Assembly (NCBI GenBank): GCA_902627575.1
Contig: CACOJQ010000006.1
Location: 1 to 51,077, forward strand
DNA length: 51,077 bases
Origin: an uncultured Bacteroidota bacterium
Lineage (GTDB): Bacteria > Bacteroidota > Bacteroidia > Flavobacteriales > BACL11
Direction of reading: 5' to 3'
The notes beneath the pieces are model-generated. The model had not been told where the DNA came from. It saw only the letters and a list, made by a program, of their open reading frames with translations, and searched no databases. Of this stretch, positions 45,114 to 51,077 are shown one piece after another (position 1 is the first letter of the stretch; each line of letters opens with the position of its first letter). Position numbers and translations under genes: made by a program.

Positions 45114-46381
45114 AAATATTAATTAAATCTGCATTAATAATTGATCCTCAAAGTAAATATCATCAAAAAAAAATGGATATACTTGTAGAGAAAGGTAAGA
45201 TTCAAAAAATCAAAAAATCCATCAAAATTGATAACAAAAATAAAATTACTGAATACAAACATAAAAACTTACATGTTTCACCAGGATGGTTTGATATTCA
45301 TGTAAATTTTTGTGAACCTGGATACGAAGAAAAAGAAACAATTTTGACTGGAAGTAATGCTGCTATAAAGGGTGGTTTTACAGGAGTCATGTTAATGCCA
45401 AACACAAAACCTTACATCGATAATAAAGGTATGCTAGAATTTATTAAAAATATTTCAAAAAGAAATATATTAGATATTCATGTTGCTGGAAATATTACTA
45501 AAAACTGTGAAGGAAATGATATTGTAGAAATGTATGATATGTATAATTCAGGCTGTAAAGCGTTTACAGATGATAAAAATTCATTGAGTAGAAATGATGT
45601 TATGAAAATTGCAATGCTGTATTCAAGAGATGCCGATTTTTTAATTATGAACTATGCATGTGATACAAGTTTAGCTAAAGGGCACATGAATGAGGGAGAA
45701 ATAAGCACTAAGCTGGGATTAAAGGGAATACCATCAGTTGCAGAAGAAATTATGGTTGACAGAGATCTAAATTTATGTAAATATACAAACAGTAAATTAC
45801 ACTTAAGCTATATATCAACAAAAGAAAGTGTCAATAAAATAAAGAAGGCAAAATCATTAGGTTTAAAGGTAAGTTCTGATGTTACAATTCATAATTTATT
45901 TTTAACTGAAGATTTAATTAAAAATTTTGACACAAGATATAAAGTTTCACCACCACTTAGAACAAAAATTGATAATTCAAGTTTAATTAATGGTCTTAAA
46001 AATGATGTTATAGACATAATATCAAGCGATCATACTCCAATTAATGAAGAATATAAAAAGACAGAATTTGATAATGCAGAAAATGGAATCATCGGACTTG
46101 AAAGTGCATTTGGATTATTGGGTAAGCATATAATTCATAAAATAGGCATTAGTAAACTAATAGAAAAAATATCGATAAATCCACGAAAAATATTAAATAT
46201 TGAAGAAGTTATAATTGAAGAAGGAAGAGAAGCAAACATGACTCTTTTTGATCCAGATGTTGAATGGTTATTTAATGAAGAAGATATAAAATCAAAATCA
46301 AAAAACACCCCATTTGTTGGAGAAAAACTAAAAGGAAAAGCACTAGCAGTTATAAATAATGGAGAATTAGAAATATGTTAA
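45110..46381 (+). CDS. dihydroorotase-family protein lacking metal ligands
   Basis: A 423-residue amidohydrolase-fold protein matching class I dihydroorotase along its length: VSPGWFDIHVNFCEPGYEEKET, GGFTGVMLMPNT, HMNEGEISTKLGLKGIPSVAEEI, and SSDHTP. But the metal/substrate signature HxHFREPG reads HVNFCEPG (H64, N66, C68), so one of the two His ligands and the substrate Arg are lost. The usual HAED reads NYACD and HHIS reads HLSYIS. It is therefore probably non-catalytic, like PyrX subunits that support aspartate transcarbamoylase. A true PyrC should lie elsewhere. It overlaps the BatA-like gene by 4 bp and its stop codon overlaps the convergent peptidase gene. Confidence 0.85.
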   Translation: MKILIKSALIIDPQSKYHQKKMDILVEKGKIQKIKKSIKIDNKNKITEYKHKNLHVSPGWFDIHVNFCEPGYEEKETILTGSNAAIKGGFTGVMLMPNTKPYIDNKGMLEFIKNISKRNILDIHVAGNITKNCEGNDIVEMYDMYNSGCKAFTDDKNSLSRNDVMKIAMLYSRDADFLIMNYACDTSLAKGHMNEGEISTKLGLKGIPSVAEEIMVDRDLNLCKYTNSKLHLSYISTKESVNKIKKAKSLGLKVSSDVTIHNLFLTEDLIKNFDTRYKVSPPLRTKIDNSSLINGLKNDVIDIISSDHTPINEEYKKTEFDNAENGIIGLESAFGLLGKHIIHKIGISKLIEKISINPRKILNIEEVIIEEGREANMTLFDPDVEWLFNEEDIKSKSKNTPFVGEKLKGKALAVINNGELEIC

Positions 46382-49173
46382 AAAGTATTAAATTTCCGAA
46401 CTACTGTACCATCATCGTAGATAAAAATAAGAGCTTTATGACGCATATAATCTTTATTAACAACTTCTCTTCCCAAAATATCTGTAACTTTAATTAACTT
46501 ATTTTTTGATCCGTCTAAGATTTCAATACTAGAAGATGTTTCTCTGCTTTCATAAAGAACTAAATCATCTACAGCAGCTTCAATTAAACTACCACCGTCA
46601 AGATTTTGACCTAAACGAATACTATCAGAAGCAATAAATTTTAGCTGTACATTATTACTTAGCGAAACATAATCCTGAACTCTAAAAGCAAATTTTCTCC
46701 AACTTATATCAGAGCTTATATTGTCTTCAACATAAACCCAGTTAGTACCATCATCTGTAATCATCACTTGCCACCAATCAGCGCCTGGATTTGCACCACT
46801 ATAAGGACTATTTGTATACCATCTGTAATATGAAAATGCAGGGTTTACAAATGCTGACAAATCATATGTAGGTGAATATAATGAGGTATGTCCTGCATCA
46901 ACATCATTTGTTCCTAGACCATCTTGTGCTGAAGATGCGTTACCAGTGAAAGCACATTGAGTGCCACCGGAAGTATTTTGAGCATCAGTTTGACAAATAG
47001 TACTTGGGTCACCGTATACTCCGTAAGAAGGAATAGGAACACCTATTTCCCATATACCTGTGGTTGCATTATCATCAAAACCTCCGGTTTGCCAAAAACC
47101 AAAATTACCATCAAAATCTTCAACTTGCATAACGTCATATCCTACTAAAATGAAATTCGGAAGATTTGCATCTTTTAATGGAATAAGATTCGCAGCAATT
47201 GGAGTAACCGCCGATTCATTTCCAAAATTGTCAGTTAAAGACAAATAATAAGAAATTATTGTCCCATTAGGTTGAGAAGGAATTGACACGCTGAGAGAAT
47301 TGACTCCGTTCATTGATAAATTTGTCCAGGAGCTTGCATCGTTTATTTTATAAAAACAATTTGTAGATCCAAGAGCCCATGGATAAGTTAAAGATACGTT
47401 TGCATTAACAGTAATTGGTGTATTCGCATTTGCAACTTGAATAGGATTATGAGATATAACAGCATTAGATAGTAAAGTAATGCCATGTAAATTAAAAGCG
47501 CTGACAATAGCTAAGTCGTTTGGTGTTCCATTACTTAAATCAGCATCATTATCATCAGCATATAAAACTTCTAATAAAATATCAGTATATATTACCCCTT
47601 CATCTCCATCAGGCCCATCAACACCACTATCATAAGTATATTTAAATAAATCTAACATTTGATTCATACTACCTAAGTTTAAATACAAATCCCAAAAAGC
47701 ACCTGCTATTATTTCACCATCTGCATGAACTTCCCCAACCAAGTCCTGAGGATATACTTTTCTATCTTGATCATATCTTCTGACAAAAATTGTTGGGTCT
47801 AGTAAATCCCACCCATATCCAAGAACGGGATTATCAGTTAGGGAAATAGCCCACACATCAGCAAAACCTTCGTTCAAGCCACCATTAGACATTCCACCAT
47901 TCCATCCAGAACCGTTGTATCTTCCGCTATTAATAGCGTGACCATATTCATGATATACAACATCTGGTAAATTTGCTGTTGCATGACATCCTCCTCCTTG
48001 AGCATAAAAATTTATAGAACTACCATCAAAATATGCATTACAATTTCCAGAAACATCAATATTTGTTTGCATAGGATTATCTAAGCCAGTATACGTAGGG
48101 AAATAATATTTCATATGGTCATGTATTTCATTCACAGCCCAATAAGCTGTTCTTTCCTGTATTGAAGAATTAGAGTTATCAAAATTGATTAAATTAGTGG
48201 GTGAAAGATTTTCATAAATGTCAGGAGTAACACCATTTGTTTCAACATTAGCATATTCTCCTTCTAATTTATATCTAATAACTGTTCCAAGTGGTGATGG
48301 TAAAAATACTTCTCCGTTGTTGTCAGTGAAGTAATTAATATTTGTATTTTGATCTATAGCTTTTAAATATTTGAACTTTTCAATGGAAGATGAATTATAA
48401 GGATTAGATGTATATATTTCTCCAGAAACAGTAGAGTTACCAGATGGAGGAGCTTCATACATAACCATATTTTTACGCATTAACAGTTGACCCGTATGAG
48501 CATCAACATAACATAAGTAATTAGCTGGTCCATGATCAATTGTTGTAGAAAAAGTAGCTTGATAAATTAAATGATGTTTATAATCTCTATAGACAGGCAC
48601 AGCTAAGATTTTTAGTTCATCTTCAACAATTATATTAGTTATCGGATTTAATATATTTGAAGTTGCACTATTAATTACTTCATTTATATCTAAAATAGGA
48701 TTGACATCTAAATTAATTTCATTAAATAAATCAAGTCCAAAAGAAACTATTTTATTATCATTTGTAAGTTTAGCATACAGACTGCTACCTATTACTTCTA
48801 AATTGTTATGATATTGAATAAATTTCTTTGTAATATATTTATCATTTTTTATAGAGTAAGACTGTCTTAAATCATTTGGTAGGATAAAATTATTATTGAT
48901 TAAAAAATCATGAACACTATTAATTTGAATAGGTGAACCAAATGCTCTATGTGGAAGCTGATTTTGTTCATTAAAAATAACAAACCAGTTTGGATTATTT
49001 TCTTGAAATTGTTGCCACAAACTACTGCTTCTTAGTAATGATTGATATTGATCATTAAGTGGTTTCTTATCTTTGACAAATCTTATCTCGTTTTCATCAT
49101 AATGACTATGCGTAATAGCAGATAAACTAAATAAGAAAAATGTAAATATTAGTAGTAAACAAGTTTTTTGCAT
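46378..49173 (-). CDS. T9SS-exported M36-type (fungalysin) metallopeptidase
   Basis: A 931-residue secreted protease. Signal peptide about 1-23; N-terminal prodomain with FTP/PepSY-like segments (about 60-230, ending near AHTGQLLMRKNMV); catalytic domain with zinc motif VVYHEYGHAINSG and the third ligand in GLNEGFADVWAI, which fits M36 fungalysins better than thermolysin; then beta-rich C-terminal domains with a MAM/jellyroll-like stretch (NPAFSYYRWYTNSP). The C-terminus KLIKVTDILGREVVNKDY followed by ALIFIYDDGTVVRKF is a T9SS type A sorting domain. It probably digests extracellular protein. The stop is shared with the dihydroorotase homologue by 4 bp. A 26-bp gap separates it from the MBL gene upstream. 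Confidence 0.9.
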   Translation of the reverse strand: MQKTCLLLIFTFFLFSLSAITHSHYDENEIRFVKDKKPLNDQYQSLLRSSSLWQQFQENNPNWFVIFNEQNQLPHRAFGSPIQINSVHDFLINNNFILPNDLRQSYSIKNDKYITKKFIQYHNNLEVIGSSLYAKLTNDNKIVSFGLDLFNEINLDVNPILDINEVINSATSNILNPITNIIVEDELKILAVPVYRDYKHHLIYQATFSTTIDHGPANYLCYVDAHTGQLLMRKNMVMYEAPPSGNSTVSGEIYTSNPYNSSSIEKFKYLKAIDQNTNINYFTDNNGEVFLPSPLGTVIRYKLEGEYANVETNGVTPDIYENLSPTNLINFDNSNSSIQERTAYWAVNEIHDHMKYYFPTYTGLDNPMQTNIDVSGNCNAYFDGSSINFYAQGGGCHATANLPDVVYHEYGHAINSGRYNGSGWNGGMSNGGLNEGFADVWAISLTDNPVLGYGWDLLDPTIFVRRYDQDRKVYPQDLVGEVHADGEIIAGAFWDLYLNLGSMNQMLDLFKYTYDSGVDGPDGDEGVIYTDILLEVLYADDNDADLSNGTPNDLAIVSAFNLHGITLLSNAVISHNPIQVANANTPITVNANVSLTYPWALGSTNCFYKINDASSWTNLSMNGVNSLSVSIPSQPNGTIISYYLSLTDNFGNESAVTPIAANLIPLKDANLPNFILVGYDVMQVEDFDGNFGFWQTGGFDDNATTGIWEIGVPIPSYGVYGDPSTICQTDAQNTSGGTQCAFTGNASSAQDGLGTNDVDAGHTSLYSPTYDLSAFVNPAFSYYRWYTNSPYSGANPGADWWQVMITDDGTNWVYVEDNISSDISWRKFAFRVQDYVSLSNNVQLKFIASDSIRLGQNLDGGSLIEAAVDDLVLYESRETSSSIEILDGSKNKLIKVTDILGREVVNKDYMRHKALIFIYDDGTVVRKFNTF

Positions 49174-49199
49174 ATTATTTTTTTTTGTAAAAATAACAA

Positions 49200-49961
49200 T
49201 TAAATCTCAATACATTGACCGTCAAAAGCTAGCTTTATATTTTTTGGTAATTCTTTGTTAACTTCATTATGAAGCCCCATGTAATGAGAAATATGTGTTA
49301 ACAAGGCTCTTTGGGGCTTTAGGACGCCTAATAGATCCAATGCTTGATCTAAATTAAAGTGGGAAATATGTTCACTTTTCCTTAATGCATCAAGTACAAT
49401 TAATTTTGCATTTTTCATTTTTTCAATTTCACAACTATCTATAAAACTTACATCAGTTAAATAAACAAAATCATTTATCCTAAATCCATAAACTTGCATT
49501 TTATAATGCAGTGCTTTAATTGGTATAATAGAAGTATTGTTAATTTTAAATGTTTTATTACTAATATGATTAATAATTACTCTAGGAGTTCCTGGGTACT
49601 TATTCTCACTAAAAACATAAGAAAACTCTTTTTTTAATGCATTACTAGTTTCTTTAGTGCAATATACTTGCATGTCTTTTTTTAACTTATAATTAAACGC
49701 TCTAATATCATCCATACCTGCAGTATGATCTTTGTGGTGATGAGTAAATAAAATAGCATCAACTTTTTTTACATTTTCTCTTAACATTTGTTGTCTAAAG
49801 TCTGGACCAGTATCAATTATGATTGTTGTATCGTCAACTTCAATCATTGCTGAAGAACGTAGTCTTTTATCTTTAAAATTTTTTGACATACAAACACTAC
49901 ATTCACAAGCAATAACTGGAACACCCTGTGAAGTACCAGTACCTAATAATGTTATTTTCAT
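49200..49961 (-). CDS. PhnP-like metallo-beta-lactamase-fold hydrolase
   Basis: A 253-residue MBL-fold hydrolase. The N-terminus KITLLGTGTSQGVPV and the cysteine motif CECSVC are as in PhnP-type phosphodiesterases, with metal motif FTHHHKDHTAGMDD and later LTDVSF and THISHY with further ligands. PhnP is a cyclic phosphodiesterase of phosphonate use, but in Bacteroidota the homologues occur without phn genes, so the substrate is unclear. Length is normal. It precedes the M36 peptidase on the same strand and may be co-transcribed with it. Confidence 0.88.
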   Translation of the reverse strand: MKITLLGTGTSQGVPVIACECSVCMSKNFKDKRLRSSAMIEVDDTTIIIDTGPDFRQQMLRENVKKVDAILFTHHHKDHTAGMDDIRAFNYKLKKDMQVYCTKETSNALKKEFSYVFSENKYPGTPRVIINHISNKTFKINNTSIIPIKALHYKMQVYGFRINDFVYLTDVSFIDSCEIEKMKNAKLIVLDALRKSEHISHFNLDQALDLLGVLKPQRALLTHISHYMGLHNEVNKELPKNIKLAFDGQCIEI

Positions 49962-50023
49962 TGATAAATTTAAAGTTTATGTAAAATTAGTACATAAATT
50001 TCTATATTAGTTAATATCTATTA

Positions 50024-50031
50024 TAAATTTG
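50024..50031 (+). promoter_or_regulatory. -7 box of the last gene
   Basis: TAAATTTG followed by C matches TAnnTTTG, 21 bp before the ATG at 50053. No clear -33 TTG is present. Confidence 0.45.
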
Positions 50032-50052
50032 CATTTACATAAAATAATAAGT

Positions 50053-51077
50053 ATGACCAAAAATGTAATACTGACAGCAGGACAGAAAGCACTACAAATA
50101 AATTTAGATGATAAAATTTATGGATCATTTGTAGAAATTGGAGCTGGTCAAGAAGTGGCAAGAAACTTTTTCAAGGCTGGATCTGCGTCAACAACAATTG
50201 TAAAAACAATGTCCGCATATGATAGAGATTTTTCAGATGCCATATACGGGAAAGAGGAAAATGGAAGATATGTTTGTAAATCAAGATTAGAGAAAATGCT
50301 TGATCATGAATATAGATTACTTAATGAAAGACTAGATAGAGGAAAATATAAAGAAACCAAATATTTTACGTATGCAGATACTATTTCAACTACTAACTAC
50401 TCTAAAACTACTCAAGGGCATGGTTGGATCGGGGTAAGATTTCAATCTTCAGCAAATGAACTTCCTTCGGATTTCATTATTCATATTCTGCTTCATGACC
50501 AAGATGCTAAACTTCAGCAGGAAACCATTGGAGTAATTGGAACAAATATATTACATGCATGTTTTAATGAAAAAGATCCAAAAGAAATTTTAAAGAGAGC
50601 ATACGATTCTTTAGGAAAGGATCAATTTGAAATTGACATGGTAGAAGTTACTGGACCAGCTTTTAGAAATATTGATAATAGATTACTAAGTCTTACTTTA
50701 GTAAAAGAAAGAATGACTAATGCTGTTATTTTTACACCTGACGGAAAAAACAAACAACCATCTGACATTCTTTACAAAAAAAATATACTTACAATGAGAG
50801 GTAGTTTTCGTCCAGTAACTAAGGTAAATATAGATATGTTGGAAAACGGACTCAAAAAATTTAAAGAATCAAAAAAGGTAAATAATGAAAATATTCAAAT
50901 TTTATTTGAAATAACATTAAGTAACTTAAAATCTGATGGAGAGGTAGATGAACAAGACTTTCTTGATAGAGCTGATCTTTTATGCTCACTGGGTTACCCT
51001 GTTATGATATCTAATTACAAAAAATTCTATAAGATAATCGAATATCTTTCTCAATTTACAAAATTAAGAATGGGAGT
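50053..51077 (+). CDS. conserved Bacteroidota protein of unknown function, 3' cut by window end
   Basis: An open frame of 341 codons runs from the ATG to the window end without a stop. The sequence begins TKNVILTAGQKALQINLDDK and has GSFVEIGAGQEVARNFFKAG, FTYADTISTTNYSKTTQG, HGWIGVRFQ, and EVDEQDFLDRADLLCSLGYP. I recognise it as a widely conserved protein of the phylum, often annotated inconsistently (for example as a nicotinate-nucleotide adenylyltransferase). I see no nucleotidyltransferase motif and do not assign a function. No signal peptide is present, so it is probably cytoplasmic. It is divergent from the MBL gene. Confidence 0.8.
   Translation, partial: MTKNVILTAGQKALQINLDDKIYGSFVEIGAGQEVARNFFKAGSASTTIVKTMSAYDRDFSDAIYGKEENGRYVCKSRLEKMLDHEYRLLNERLDRGKYKETKYFTYADTISTTNYSKTTQGHGWIGVRFQSSANELPSDFIIHILLHDQDAKLQQETIGVIGTNILHACFNEKDPKEILKRAYDSLGKDQFEIDMVEVTGPAFRNIDNRLLSLTLVKERMTNAVIFTPDGKNKQPSDILYKKNILTMRGSFRPVTKVNIDMLENGLKKFKESKKVNNENIQILFEITLSNLKSDGEVDEQDFLDRADLLCSLGYPVMISNYKKFYKIIEYLSQFTKLRMG

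Noticed and set aside
1-51077. CRISPR array, rRNA operon, insertion sequence or prophage
   Set aside because: I looked for regularly spaced repeats, rRNA segments, transposase or integrase motifs and phage structural genes and found none. The only repeats are the 60-bp pair and protein-module repeats.

Overview
The window is a low-GC, gene-dense stretch of a Bacteroidota genome, most likely a marine flavobacterium or close relative. The evidence is type IX secretion (T9SS) sorting domains on three large exported proteins, a PorP/SprF-family protein, DUF2480, DUF4836 and DUF5916 proteins, a PurF of about 630 residues, an IleRS of the GxHH type, and repeated TAnnTTTG boxes (the -7 promoter element of this phylum) just upstream of genes. 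Shine-Dalgarno sequences are not evident. No gap longer than 300 bp lacks a gene.

Left part (1-21858). The end of a SUF iron-sulfur operon (sufD partial, sufS with a frameshift at an 11-G run, sufE, a DUF59 protein, DUF2480, DUF3050) meets rluF. An S46 dipeptidyl-peptidase follows. A tight minus-strand operon runs PLP decarboxylase, DUF6695-like protein, 90-aa protein, glutaredoxin-like protein, purF. On the plus strand come a large surface protein with lamin-tail, CotH-kinase and PKD domains, then ileS, a DksA-like gene and lspA. On the minus strand asd is immediately followed by a sulfotransferase gene. The part ends in the first quarter of uvrC.

At about 21858 uvrC stops matching its family and the sequence becomes the middle of a PKD-repeat adhesin with no start or signal peptide. 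Two unrelated genes are cut at one point, so this is either a real deletion/rearrangement or an assembly chimera. Linkage between the left and right parts should be treated as unproven.

Right part (21859-51077). The adhesin remnant carries a T9SS type B signal and is followed by its PorP/SprF partner. Next is an envelope region: three small acidic lipoproteins on the minus strand and, divergently, two DUF4836 proteins plus an ABC ATPase and FtsX-like permease. Two of the lipoprotein genes are preceded by near-identical 60-bp elements that contain an ECF-sigma-like promoter pattern. This region is the best candidate for an undescribed system. Beyond it are tRNA-Met, an ICMT-like methyltransferase, an LptF/G permease, ribBA, tsaD, an alpha/beta hydrolase, sucC, a DUF5916 outer-membrane protein, lolD, a BatA-like protein, a dihydroorotase homologue lacking metal ligands, a T9SS-exported M36 metallopeptidase, a PhnP-like MBL hydrolase and the start of a conserved Bacteroidota protein of unknown function.

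All assignments come from reading motifs and remembered family sequences; no database search was run.
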